Source of the DNA: Blastomussa wellsi
Taxonomy: Eukaryota; Cnidaria; Anthozoa; Scleractinia; Plerogyridae
Direction: 5' to 3'
Length of the DNA stretch: 64,000 bases
Assembly: GCA_947652115.1 (NCBI GenBank)
Contig: OX393563.1
Span: 1,255,329-1,319,328 of the forward strand
The notes beneath the pieces are model-generated. The model had not been told where the DNA came from. It made no database searches and was given only the letters and a program-made list of their open reading frames with translations. The stretch's first letter is position 1; the number at the start of each line of letters is the position of its first letter. Positions 24,401 through 35,900 of the stretch are shown in pieces. The position numbers were made by a program, and so were the translations under genes.

Positions 24401-27400
24401 ACGTTCACCCTCAACTGCACCTCAACCTTGCTTAACTGTCTCAAATTCTCCCAAACTCCCTAATATTTAGATGAGGGGCCCTATGTAAACATGGAAAAAG
24501 TCCTCTAAATTGCGTAACTGGTAACATGTGTGTTATTTTGTCTCTGACCTGCATCTACTCTTTGTATAACAACAGCATCATCAAGAGCTGATTCCCCACA
24601 CACTTCCTTGACCTCAGCCTCAGCTTGTTCAGAGACAGTTCCTGGGTCCTGTTCATCTATGTTCCTTTCAGCGGCACCAGCATTTGAAGAAAGAATGTCT
24701 GCACTGGAACTGCTATCTTGCTTCATTTCTTCATTGAGTTCAGCAGATTCAACAGTTGATATCTTTTTAATGTCTACTTCACTCTGGCTATGATCAGAAT
24801 GTTCACATATTTCTGCTGAGCCTTCATCATTTACTTTGACACATTCTTTTTGTGTTACTACTGCCTCTTCACCATCAAATCTTGGAGAATATTGTTGAAG
24901 TTCTGCTTTGATATGTTCAATACTTTTACACATACCATCTTCATTATCTTCTACGCCATCCACTTTTACCAAATTCAAGGAAGTGTGATCACCACCACCT
25001 TGTGCAGATTCCGATTCTGGAAGTTTGCTTTCATTGTCAAGATTTACTTTGGTAACACCTTTTTGCCCACAATCAGTTTCTTTAGTTGTTTCTGTGGTCA
25101 ATGAAATTTCTATAGAAGAACTTTTTTGACACAAATCTTCAGACACATCTTCTTGGATGTCATGATGCTCTTTGAAATTGTCATAATCTTTACTTTCATT
25201 TCTAATATGCCCATTTGGAGGAGTAGCATGAATGGACACATCACAATTGTCTAATAAATTATCAACTGCCCCTTCAGGAGAATCAGTTAAGTCCTTACCA
25301 TCCTTAGTAATGAGTGTTATGTTGTCACTTTCTGGTCTCTCATCACTGGTTTCTATGGCAACATGTGTGCCTGGAATTTGGACAGAACCTGCCTCAATGT
25401 TTCTGTCTTCTGGCATGGAGTCAACTAATGCAATGGGTTCAGGTTCTGTATAATAACGCATATTGGGATAATCAGTTGCCAAATTATGTTGCTCTTCTGC
25501 AGAGTTGTCTGTGTTGCCATTCTTCATTTGTCCAACTTCTTCGTCTGGTGAACATTCAACTATCGGTTCTTCTACATCTGATTTTTCTTTGGTGATTGAT
25601 TTTTCATTCTCTGTTGTTACAATTCCTGAATTACAATTCTCCAAGAAATCCCATTCTGCAATTTCATCATTTGAAGTATCTGCTTTTTGAGTGGATTTCA
25701 CCTCTACAGGATTGATTTCACCCACTACAAGAGGACAGAATATATTAATTTGCTTCTCCAATTCCTGCACTTTTGGTATAAGTGTGATCAGAAGCCATAG
25801 ACAAAATCATACACTCAAGGGAAAGAAAACCACTATCAAGCCATGAAATGTCACTAGTTTACAGAGTGGCATTACACTACAGTCAAACCTCAACTTATGG
25901 ACACCACACAACCCCTCCCTGGCTCTGTGTTGGACGGGATACTTTAGTCTCACACTTCCTCTCTAATACTAGAGAAATACTACCAGCTCCTTCATGCAAC
26001 AATAACCAAGGCAAGTTCGCCTGATGGACCACTAGGCTGAAACATGCACACACTATTGATATTAATAGTGTATAATACATTTATTTGCAGTGATAAAAGT
26101 CTGCATTTGAATTTTTACAATAATATGAAAATATGAAATGTCATTTATTTAAATTACTTGATACTCATGATAAACCTAGAAGCTACTGACATGTACAAAA
26201 AAAACAAGAATTTATTTATTACCAATTTGTGTGGGTAGTAAGGGCTTGTCCAGCAAATAGCCACTAAGCTAGTCAAGGCGGGACAAGATGTGCATGAGAA
26301 ACATAATAGAAAAGACAAATCACAATAAATTACAAACATACTGGAAAATGGATGACAACAGCAAGATAATTACCTTTAATTACAGTAACTAAACTGTCAT
26401 CATCCTGTGTTATGTCATTTCCTGAAAAAAAAAACCAGGCAGTCTGCAATTGAATCAACATTGCTCGTTGCTTTTGCAGCACAAGGTGGCTTCACCATAT
26501 CTAAGCTAGGTATTATATCCCTACTGTGCCAAGATCCTTCATTTTGTTGGGACCTTCCTCGACCAAATTATAAAATTTTGCTCTGTCTTCTTCTAGGAAC
26601 TCTTCAAATTAAAGTTTGATATTGAATTCAAACCCCCTTTTATAGTTTTATTACCAAAAACAGGATTAGCTGCACATTCTTCATTAACATATGCCTCGGA
26701 GTTTGCGGCACTGGTTAATCCCACATCTGGGAGGAACTGCTCCGAGGCTAGTAGAGGATTGTTATTGACATGCAACACATCATCTACAGAAACTTTAACA
26801 GTATGGCTGTCATCATCCCAAAGAAAATTAGATCCAGGACAGGTCTTCTCTTCTGGACTTGACCATTCTTCTGTTAAGTGTTTATCTTCATTTGACATCG
26901 ATTCTGTAATTACATTAACATTGTTTCTTGGCATGACTTCATCGTCTTCTTGACTATTCTCTGAAAAGTAAGAAGAAATCATGACCTTGAGTAATACATG
27001 CATACAGTTTAGAATTTGAAGCCAAAGCTGAGCCTTTCTTATGCCTTCCAAAAGAAATCAAGACTTGAGGAGCCAAGACCCATGAAATAGGCCACAAAAA
27101 GAATACTCTTTGTTTGTCCCCAAAATTTTGCATAAGCATCGTTTCCAGTTTCTCATGGAACATACAATGGTCCCAAGAGAAAACAAAAAAAAAATGCTTG
27201 TGCAAAATTTTGGAGACAAACAAAGAGTATTATGGTATTTTCTGAAGTGGCCTATTGCAGGACCATTTACCACCAACAAATCAGTAGTTGTGATTATAAT
27301 TGCATGAGCACCATGAACCAAGCTTGAAAAAGTATTAAAAATGGCCTTTCATTAATATAACAGTCTCTGAATCTTCATTCATACCAACCAAATTTCATTT

Positions 27401-28429
27401 AAAAAACCTGGTTGATTCCTTCAAACTTAATTCTTATCTATACACTAACAAATATGGTAATTAAAGAGTTCATTGACACATGTTTACATGTTTAATGTAA
27501 ATACTGCTGCAAATTTTCTTTATCGACTGGAAACACAGCTAGAAACTTTCAACGTTAGATTACTCAATCATAAACGACGTTTACAATAAAAAAGAAAACA
27601 TTGCACCTTCGGGTGGGGGTATTTTTCAAGAATATGCTCGAGCTCAGGCAAATGAGCTTATTTAAGCACGTCATGTCACATAATTATGACAAACAGTCCA
27701 CCAACCTTTCATCGACGGTTCAGGCAAGAAGACAGGCGACATGGTAAAGTTGTCCACAAAATCCAAAACACCAACAAATTCTCCTTTCTTGGTGAAAACT
27801 ACAGCCCCAATTGGAGGCTTTTCCTGATTGAATGTTATCACCGCTCCCCCAAAATTCTGCAGGCTGAACTGTCTCGTTTCTGATTCGTAAACAAGTTTAT
27901 AAGTTTGGGTCGAAAAAGGACAGTTTGTCGACTCAACAAATAAATCTGCGATAACGTGGCAGTACAAACCTTCGCTAATTAGCCATTCTTCTTCGGATTT
28001 ACTGTGAAATTCAACGCAGTCCAAAGGACGAAATGTTTGTAGACTTCCTTTCTTGACCATTTTCTTTAGAAAGCCGCGTTTATCAAGTGGTTCGACAGAC
28101 AAGAAGCTAAGATAGTGGTCCCGTCCAAAATCGTCCTCTGAACTGCGGCCCACAAGATCCTTGCAAACCTCGGCCATTTGTTTGATCTCGAATGTTTCAA
28201 TACCTCTTTTATCCTTGTTCAAGAATTCTACAACAAACGCCTTGTCTGACGATAAATCTTCCCGACACAGCACGATACTTGGAGTAACAATGAAATAATG
28301 GCATTTCCATCCCCACGAAGCTGTTAGACTCTCACAGTGCACTACACAACCACTTCCCTTTGTCAAAAGCCCTTGATTCCCGGGAAGCTTTTCTTTGATT
28401 CGGCACACGGCAAACTCTGCTCTGTTCAT
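18491..28429 (-). CDS. Degenerate trypsin-like fold plus three death domains, 8 exons
   Basis: Exons: 28429-27706, 26960-26655, 26421-26374, 25724-24549, 21852-21553, 20886-20575, 19927-19634, 18570-18491. All seven junctions are GT-AG in phase 1 and the joined frame is open for 1079 residues to a TAA. Residues 1-241 resemble a chymotrypsin fold: KGSGCVV at 24-30, FIVTPSIVL at 46-54 where a protease has its TAAH histidine, and NFGGAVI at 192-198 where GDSGG would be. Both catalytic sites look lost. Residues 242-751 are acidic and probably disordered. Three death domains follow in separate exons, with core tryptophans near 785, 888 and 986 and the shared pattern W..LA..L.(I/V)P...F....P.LT...L......R.D; DD1 and DD3 also have an SPT motif as in UNC5-type domains. 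An acidic 26-residue tail ends the protein. Role inferred: adaptor in death or innate-immune signalling. Confidence 0.87.
19634..19927 (-). other. Exon 7: death domain 3
   Basis: Encodes residues 956-1053. Core HWRHLAKELKIPQEKCKIF, then SPTKLLFKSI, EPDLTFEELVLALVAM and KRQDVLDVLQ. The donor a|GTAAGT is strong and sits just before the frame would otherwise run on to a stop at 19599. Phase 1 on both sides. Confidence 0.8.
20575..20886 (-). other. Exon 6: death domain 2
   Basis: Encodes residues 852-955. Core NDWKGLALQLSVPHRVLRNF, then SSLMLLKYI, DPELTLEHLKVCLVSI and GRQDAVEVLD. It aligns helix for helix with the exons on either side. Acceptor cttgtccaccag| and donor ccag|GTATTC are phase 1. 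Confidence 0.8.
21553..21852 (-). other. Exon 5: death domain 1
   Basis: Encodes residues 752-851. The core reads CWRDLAELLDIPPEAYEHC, then a SPTEDLF segment, a KPQLTIQDIKEALKEI helix and a RHDIAQLLD end. It has the six-helix spacing of a death domain. Acceptor ccttttatcag| and donor ggag|GTATAT are both phase 1. Confidence 0.8.
22717..22831. mobile_element. Palindromic MITE remnant
   Basis: The arms acaattattcca...gttgga and tccaac...gaataattgt pair across about 115 bp, with mismatches. It lies directly before the element at 22835 in the intron between exons 4 and 5. Confidence 0.55.
22835..23883. mobile_element. 1.05-kb TIR element with TA duplication
   Basis: Termini GTAAATTCTCAACCTCGG and its exact complement lie at 22835 and 23883, flanked by TA at 22833-22834 and 23884-23885. 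A further inverted copy of aacctcggtta sits inside the right end at 23802-23835. No transposase frame is visible, so it is a non-autonomous element in the intron of the death-domain gene. Confidence 0.75.
24335..24505. mobile_element. Harbinger-type MITE (TAA duplication)
   Basis: The termini GAGGACATTTTCC and GAGGACTTTTTCC (complement of the right end) extend to about 25 bp with two mismatches. They are flanked by TAA at 24332-24334 and 24506-24508. A 3-bp TAA/TTA duplication is typical of PIF/Harbinger. It ends 43 bp past the exon-4 donor of the death-domain gene. Confidence 0.72.
27090..27252. mobile_element. MITE of the aaaattttg family, TA duplication
   Basis: The ends GGCCAC and GTGGCC are flanked by TA (27088-27089, 27253-27254). 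Inside are arms actctttgtttgtccccaaa and their near-complement, sharing the caaaattttgcataagca core with the palindromes at 16424-16548 and 58257-58322. It sits in intron 1 of the death-domain gene. Confidence 0.7.
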
Positions 28430-29157
28430 GACTGTTAATATAACGACTAACCAATTTTTTAGGGCAGATAATTACGCAAATGAATCACAGGAATGTTCTC
28501 CTCGGTTCGAGTACCTTCCACTGTGGTAGCCATCTTTAAATATTGCCCCACCTACTCATTACCAGTTCTACGCGGTCATTTTCCTATCTCTCCCATCTCC
28601 CCCTCAATATCTTTGTAGAGCTGCTCGCAACAGACGTCACTGAAACGTGTAGAGAAAACAATCAAAACTGCAAGGCTGGAACTGCGGCAAAGGAAACTTT
28701 TAATGGCCCAATATCTCGACAAGAACAACTAGTTCATTTTCGTTTTAGCCTCCGTTGAAGGTTTGTTTTGCAAATTGCCGTGGGATTCAGACTTTATTGT
28801 GTTTTGCTTACATTATTAGAAGATTTGTAGTACAACTAGTGCAACTGGCCCGGAAGAAGACTTGTTGTTGTCCTTATGCACCTGTCAATGTTAAGCCCGA
28901 GGTGGGGGACCCTGGGCATATGTGGGGCATTTGACCTCTATTGCCTCCCCCACTGTTGGGAATTTGACTAAGAATCTGGGTCCCAGGGTGGGGACGTTTG
29001 CTTTTTCCGCGCAGAGTAAAGGGGCGAATTTCGAAGTAGCACGGCTAAGCACAGCTATTTTAGAGGTAATGCAATTGTTTTTAACAAAAACACTTCTTCT
29101 CACTACTCACTTTCAATATAAATTGATGGAACACCTTACTTTGACGGGATTGTGTGG
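28430..29157. other. Upstream region of the death-domain gene
   Basis: The likely promoter of the minus-strand gene starting at 28429. No TATA box or obvious bidirectional partner is visible, and no credible coding frame. Confidence 0.45.
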
Positions 29158-29160
29158 AGT

Positions 29161-29242
29161 AGTAGTAAGTGGTGAATTAAATGAATACCACCTCGTCACG
29201 CGCTCCTCGGTTGTATCCATTTAATTCACCTCTTACTACTTC
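29161..29242. repeat. Hairpin next to the Polinton-like ORFs
   Basis: The word AGTAGTAAGTGGTGAATTAA at 29161 pairs with its complement near 29219-29241 with one mismatch, around a loop of about 35 bp. It lies just upstream of the viral-like ORFs. Polinton termini often begin with AG, but a short hairpin is not a normal Polinton end. Confidence 0.6.
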
Positions 29243-29291
29243 ACTGTCAGGTTCTTCCAATCAATTAGACAGAAACGGCAGCTCCCCAAAA

Positions 29292-29387
29292 ATGTGCGGA
29301 GAAAACAACTGCGAGTGGTTGCTTCGAAACCGGCAAAAGAACTCCGGCAAAAAGTGCAGCGGAAAATATTGCTATCAGCACAAGTGA
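29292..29387 (+). CDS. Small cysteine-rich ORF (viral-like C...C-YC-H motif)
   Basis: A 31-residue frame beginning MCGENNCEWLL and ending CSGKYCYQHK. The spacing of cysteines and the final histidine recalls a short zinc-binding motif common in giant-virus and Polinton-type small proteins. It is close upstream of the polymerase frame. It may be only the end of a longer, degraded protein, since the frame is open further upstream. Confidence 0.45.
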   Translation: MCGENNCEWLLRNRQKNSGKKCSGKYCYQHK

Positions 29388-29402
29388 CAAGAGAAGAAAG
29401 GA

Positions 29403-29537
29403 ATGCAACAGCCGGCGCCATGCCGCAGCTGCGGAATCGGTGTTTTGACCGAACATCGGCTATGCGTCCAATGCGGAGGGGCCACTTTGCAAAAGCGGCT
29501 GAAACGCATAGAAAAAAAAAGCGAAGAAAAATTTTGA
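29403..29537 (+). CDS. Small zinc-ribbon ORF
   Basis: A 44-residue frame with two CxxC pairs (CRSCG and CVQCG, 11 residues apart) and a basic tail, in the same frame as the previous small ORF. The knuckle spacing suggests a zinc ribbon. It overlaps the upstream extension of the polymerase frame in another phase, which argues that the polymerase starts later, at 29666. Confidence 0.4.
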   Translation: MQQPAPCRSCGIGVLTEHRLCVQCGGATLQKRLKRIEKKSEEKF

Positions 29538-29665
29538 ACTTGTTTTGCGCGAGCTCCAAGAAAGATCGACCATTTGGAGAAATCCACCCAATTAGAGATA
29601 TGCCCCAAAAGAAAAGCAACCATTTAGAGATTTCCAACCAATTGGAGAAAAGCGCCAAAAGAAAA

Positions 29666-31075
29666 ATGGCTGAGCAAGTGACGTTGCAGGATATGGAAGA
29701 AGCCCTCGCGGAAATTGACATTGAAAAACTGTTTGAACAAATTTGGAATGAACAAATTCGGGAAGAACGCATTCGGAGTTTGAATGCGTTTTTCGGAAGC
29801 ACACCCCCGGAAGCCCTGGAGCAGCTGCCCGAACCTCTGCTTCCAAAACCCGGCCCCATCGCGCCACCAAGGCGAAAAAGAGGGACGCCAGACAGTGTTC
29901 TAAAAATGTTTGATCCAGTCCAACCCCAGAAAGGAAAAACGAAGAAGAACTACCACGAAACTCTTTCATGGTTCTTTCCTGAACCAAGGGTTGAGGGAGT
30001 GGAAAGAGGACGCCGCTTTATAAGATGGAAGTTCCGAGGGCGTGAAGAAAACATGACAGAAGAAATCATGGGAAAGATCCGAGCAGCTGTTAACACCTCG
30101 ATGTATTTGAGATACACTTTTTCTTATTGGCTGCAACACGCCGAAGATGGAAAGATAATTTTGTGGTATCAAGTTTTGAGCGGGTTGCCTTGGATAAACC
30201 GATATTCAGAAGCGGAAAAATATTTGAATGAAAGGGAGGCGGAGCGTCTGGATGATGACGATCGCGATAGACCGAGCTCAAAGTGGGTGTTTATAGGCTA
30301 TGATGATGTCTTTGTGAAGGCTGTGATTGACCGTCAACCTTTGTTGGGCACAGGTCCCTTGCCAGACTGGCTGCGCAACATTGCACGTGGACGTGATGGG
30401 ACAATTGTGGCGCAAGACACTTTCCAAGACAACTTGTGTGTCTGGCGCTGTATTGCGGTGCACAGAGGAGCACGGCCCGATAGAAGTACAGCAGCACCTC
30501 GTGAGCTTGCCAAGAGTTTCTTCGATTTCGCAACCGCTCCAAACAATTTGCCAAAAACGTCTCTAGATGAATTAGACGACGTTGAAAAGCATCTCAACAA
30601 AAAAGTAGATTTTTCAAATTGGCTCGGCATACGAGTTTATGAGCCTAAGCGGGGAGAAGACGGTGAAGTGGTTTGGCATCTAAGAAGAAACGCGCCGGCC
30701 AAGCTAAAAAACATTATGACAATTGGCATCTGGGATGGGCACGCTTTTTTGATAAAAAGCATTGAAAAACTTGCGAAAAGTTATGCGTGTGTTCATTGTC
30801 GAGTGAGATTCACACAAGCTTGCAATCTTCAACGGCATGCCCAAACGTGTGCGCAAGGGAAAACGACAATTGTTTGCCCGGGTGAAAAAGTCGAAGCCCC
30901 GCAAACAGCTTTCGAAAAAGCGTTTTATACAGAAACCGCTTCCAAAGAATCTCTGGTGTGGCTTGAAAAAGAAGCCAAGCGGCGGAAAATCCACATCCAC
31001 CACGCAATGTGTGGGCACGGAGTTCTAGAAATTCTACTCAGAAATTCCTTTTGCCCTGGCCTTCGAAAACCATGA
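29666..31075 (+). pseudogene. Polinton-like protein-primed DNA polymerase B, N-terminal part, truncated
   Basis: The frame is open from 29294, but the likely start is the ATG at 29666, after the two small ORFs; this gives about 470 residues. Visible blocks are DTFQDNLCVWRCIAVHRG, a WDGHAFLI segment, a C2H2-like finger (CVHCRVRF...NLQRH...C) with a following CPGEKVEAP...FEKAFY, and IHHAMCGHG. This order occurs upstream of the exonuclease and polymerase domains in PolB of Polinton/Maverick and adintovirus-like elements. Sequence identity breaks off right after CGHG and the frame ends at 31075. No exonuclease, palm, integrase, capsid or protease gene follows, so it is a 3'-truncated remnant. Family call is from memory of the motif order. 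Confidence 0.7.
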
Positions 31076-32250
31076 AGCTCGTATTTCTTCGCTTTTTTCT
31101 GACAGACTTCACAGAAGTTCTCAAATTAAAGATTTGCGAGTAAATTTTGAATGAAAAGATAGTTGATTATGCCATCCCTGTCAAAACAGAAACTGTTTAT
31201 TGTCATCCTTTTCATTACTTTAGGTTCTGCGTTTTTTGTTAAAGTTCGTTCCCTCCAGCTGAACATATGGTGGGCGAGAAAATTCATTTTTTCGATCCAA
31301 ACTTTTTTGCATTATGATCGTTTATGAGAATCATATCTTCCGTTTTAACCGTCGGACACTCCAAATTAAGACAATAAACTCCATTGTCCTTACGCGTAGT
31401 GGTGCGTTCTGCTGCCATCCAGGACGCAAGGAAGAAGCAGAAGTTCACCGGCACAACAGAACATAGGTTGCTGACCAATCACACAGCGCGTAGTATCTCC
31501 GTTATTTAATTAAGTTGAATAAAGAACACGTTTTCTTCCATGTATGTTAGAAAGTTTTTATTGGTATCAAATGAAAACATCTTATTAACCAAGCGCAAGG
31601 GCAGTACTATTTCACATATTTACATAACATTATACTCAAGGACCAGGAGCTGGTTTGCTCCTGGCTTAACAAGCTAATGAGTAGAGAATAGGGCCCGAGC
31701 ACCGCAGAAAAGACCGAGCGCCGATATTCTCCCAGTACAGTTCCGAGTAAGCTTGGTTAAAAAGAGGTTTATTAAACAACTGATTTTTTTTATATAGGAT
31801 ATAAGCTTCTAAATTACACAGGCATTAATAAGGACATTCCTGATTAAAAGTTAGTTTAAGCAATTTACAGTAAAACAAAACAATGAAAAATAACACGCTC
31901 TATTCTTGTGACTTTAACTGTTTAACGGGAGGGGTGGGTGAGAGGTTTAACATCTTTTACTTTTAGTGTTACTATGATGAAATTTGCATGTCTCCAATCT
32001 AAGCCATCAAAGCATTGAAAAGTAGTCTGTATGAGAAGAAAAATGGCGCTTTTTCAAATATCTTTTTCCGTTACAGAGATATCCAAATTTTTAAAATATG
32101 TAAATTAACAAAGTGATGACGCCATAGACTTAACCAAATGTAAAATCAAATTGGCGAAGAAAACATTTCTCACCCAGTTTGCATCAGAAATGTTTGATTC
32201 TTTGCATCATGACTCTACTGGGTCAGTTATGCAATACGATATTAACAATA
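31076..32250. other. Intergenic after the Polinton remnant
   Basis: No clear gene. A 44-residue minus-strand frame (31418-31284, starting MAAERTTTRK) is basic and unrecognised; I cannot tell whether it belonged to the same element. The remainder is AT-rich with no further structure I can name. Confidence 0.4.
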
Positions 32251-32403
32251 GACCAATTTCGTCATTTTAAAATTCAGCCTAAAACAATAGACCTCATCAC
32301 GAGGCTCCGGGGTATAAATTAGAGAGTTTGTGAGATTTATTCCCCAGAGCCTAGTAGTGATGTCTATTGTTTTAGGCTGAATATTAAAATATCGAAATTG
32401 GTC
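32251..32403. mobile_element. Foldback MITE, TA duplication
   Basis: The arms GACCAATTTCG and CGAAATTGGTC lie at the ends, with TA at 32249-32250 and 32404-32405. Inner arms gcctaaaacaatagac and gtctattgttttaggc are exact complements. The core word (cgaggct..ggg.ataaa) is related to a hairpin inside the long-TIR element at 2962-3053. Confidence 0.75.
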
Positions 32404-32974
32404 TATTATGTTACCATGGCAACATGCTGTATCCCATCCCTCCCAATGTTCTAGGCTATTCTGCCCACTTTTGGCCGTCTATTTTGATATTTCTCAATGA
32501 CTCTGGATCTACTTAATTTCACAGGCATATTTTATAGGTTCTTTTGTCTGGTTTCAATTTTCTGAGCTAAAAAGCACTTAAATACTGAGAACAGATTCGG
32601 GACTGGAAAAGAGTGTGTTACCATGGAAACAGGATTCAGTTACAACCACACGTGTGTCACCTGAAGAACTATTAGTGTGCAATTACCTCTGTAGAAAACT
32701 GACCAAAATAGCCCTATTTATTTACTTGAAATTGGGTTGCATAGATGACGTCATCAGTATCCTAATTTGCATATTTTACCAATATTTTACATATAATATC
32801 TCTGGAACTACTACAGATATTTGAAAACGGAAAACGGCACTTTTGATCTCACATGAAGCACTGCATGATTCCCTTCAAAAATCAAGGTTTCAAGTTTGAT
32901 CATAGTATTAATGAATTTGCATTACCGATTTTAGAAATTACTGCTGCAATAAATTCTACAAAAAGAACAGACAT

Positions 32975-35900
32975 TCACTTCTTCTCCAAGGCCGACACAA
33001 TCTCTTTGTAGTCCAGCTCATCACGGTCATTTGCTTGGAAGCTTCCTGATAGACCTTGAAACTTCTTCTTCAAATCTTCTGCAGTACTTCCCTGTACCAT
33101 CTTCTTGGTAATTGGGCATTTATCTGAACACCTTGGAAGAAATAAGACATAGTACTAAGTAAATACCATTATTATATGGCAAGGAAAATCCAAGCGTTCT
33201 GATTGGTTCTCTCTTGGTCGGGATTTTGCCATTCAGAACTATAATTGCAGAAAGAAAACATATATAAATACTCTATTAATAAACTACTTACTAATCTAGC
33301 TTGCTCGAGCCGTACTGGGGAATATTGGCCCTCTGCCATTTTTGTACAGACCTTGCTGCGCTTGGTCCGTACTTCCACGACCTCGAGCCAAACAAGTTTG
33401 ATTGACCTAATTAGCCTAAGGTGCCTCACCATAGTTTCAAGAACATTTGAGGTTTTAGACTGTGATGGGTCTGTACTGCCACTACCACAATAATTATATG
33501 CCTAAATCTTTGGTGAACTGACCCCCAAAGTAAGTTATCTAAGAAATTCAAACTAATAGGAATAGCAGGTGGCCTGAAGGGCCGCTGAGCAGAGTCCCAT
33601 ACCCAAAAAGGTTAGAGAACCTTGCATGTGTGAAAAACCCCATGCACCACGCTCAACATAGCGGCCATGCTCCAGAAACAGGGCGACCTGATTAACGCGA
33701 TTCCTCAGTATTGCATTGCAAATCCTTAGCGCATGCACAGGAATATGGCGGCTTTTCCAATACGGATCGTCGTCATCCTCGTAAACAAGCACAGTGACCT
33801 ATATTTTTTATTGCATTGTTCCATATAATCGAGACTTGCTAGCTATCAAGTTTTTTGCTAAGTAATCCATTAATAATCTTTCCTTTCAGCGACCACAGAA
33901 TTTACCGTGAAACTGTATGTATTGAAGAATTATGTTGTACTAATTATCATCTTTAAGTTAAAAAAACAAAAAGAGAAATTTTTGGGAAGGAAAAAAGATA
34001 TAGTTAAAACCTCTGCCAATAATAGCCTTTGGAACAATGACTCCAACTACAACTGTGGCCATCTTGAAGACCAAGTTAAACATGACAAGAAGATAAGAAT
34101 TTGCTCTTCGATCCCTTAAGTTCACAGGTGGTTAATGTTAAGGCGCGCATTAATAATAACAAACAACACTTAGTGGGCAATATTGGGCAGGGAATGTACT
34201 GGCAAGGCTCGGATAAAAACCCACCGACCGGATAAACCCACCGGATGAGGGGCCTCGGCACATGGCGCCACGCCGAGGGGGTGCCTCATACCTGTACTGC
34301 AAGGTGGACATTGTTGCTGGCATAATGTCCTGGGGCCAAGTTAACCCAGTCCAGAGAACAAATGTCCCCTCCCTGACGTGGCTTCAGCACAGGGCTGAAG
34401 GGGTGCCGCAGGCAGCAATTCCCCGCCCTTAAGTTTATTAATAAGTCCTTCAGAGTTGTACACAAATAAAAGTTGCCAAAGAAGGATAAATAATTACTAG
34501 TAAGACTAGCAATGGCTTGAATGATTACACTTCCTATATGTAAGGGTAATAGCAACCAAACACCTATAAAAGGAGTGGGTGGGAGGGATTAAACTTGCTG
34601 CGAAGGAAACTTGCAGCAATCTGAGAAGGGAAAAATGATTACTCGCATGACATGCCACGCTTGATTGGCATGAGCCAAATATGGTAAACATGCACGGAGA
34701 AAGTCCGCAGAGATATATGGGAGCAAATATGGTGGTCGCTTGCCAACATTAACCTTTATTTTATGCTAAAATATTGATTAAAAATTCCAGCTTGCTTGAA
34801 AGTGGTCTGAAAATGAGTAAAGCTCAATCATGTAATGTTTTTTATCTCATGTGATGGTTATTTGTTGATGCAGTGGGTAAGCTTTGATCAGAATATGTCT
34901 CACTTGTTTTGTTTTATTTTGTAACAGCAGTCAACTCTCATAAAGGGCCCTAGTCAGCCACACCTTTGTTATTGTTTACATGCCAGAGTTCAGTATTATA
35001 TTTTACGCTGAGCGTGTCGAAACGAAAGAGATCACTGCTCAAGATAGTTGCTAAGTAACATAACTCACAGCAATGTAATAACTCTCCTTTCACCATACGA
35101 TTTCCATAACTTCGATAGCATCAAAAACTGCAGAGGCTGACTTGGGCCCTTTAAAGACAGACAGTGCATCAAAGACCGGTACCAACAACTTGTGCTGTGT
35201 TTATACTTGAGTATTTACCGAGGTAAGGATTTACGAACTTAACCATGGTAGATTTGTACAATGTTGATACTGGCTCAAATAACCGACAGAATTCTAAAAT
35301 CCATGCAGACAATGCTGTATGTTTGTGAGCAGCAAATACAAGACTCAAGATTTCAGGGGGCTCTTAATTTTGCAGCACCTCAAAAAGTTGAGGTGAAAGT
35401 GATTGATTTTCAAATTGCTCTTTGAAAGATGATGTGCATGGTCTGCTTTAATGGTGAATTAGCCTGCGAGGCAAATAAGTGGAATATGCATCTTCTCTGG
35501 CAAAACAATATATGTAGAATAAATACAGAGACTCGACTGAAATTGCCACAAGAAAATAAGATTATATGAACCAATTAGCAATACAATGATATTAACTTTA
35601 CCATTTACTTTTTGCCATGACTAGTACATAGAATAGATCGAAAACAAACATGGCCGTGAAAATGTGATTGCATAAGACCGGCGCAACCTGAACAGCACAG
35701 GATTTGACATACTATGCGGCCACAAGCTTGGTAACAAACCTTGGTAAACTTTCTATTGTCTTGGGCGGTCTTAACTATGGTATCAGTTGGTGTTTTACAC
35801 ATGCAAAATATTTACCTAGGTAAGTAAACTCCAATACGTTGGTAAAATGCTCAAGTCGAAACACGGCATTAGAGAGGTGTCCAGCTGAAAGAGTTAAGTA

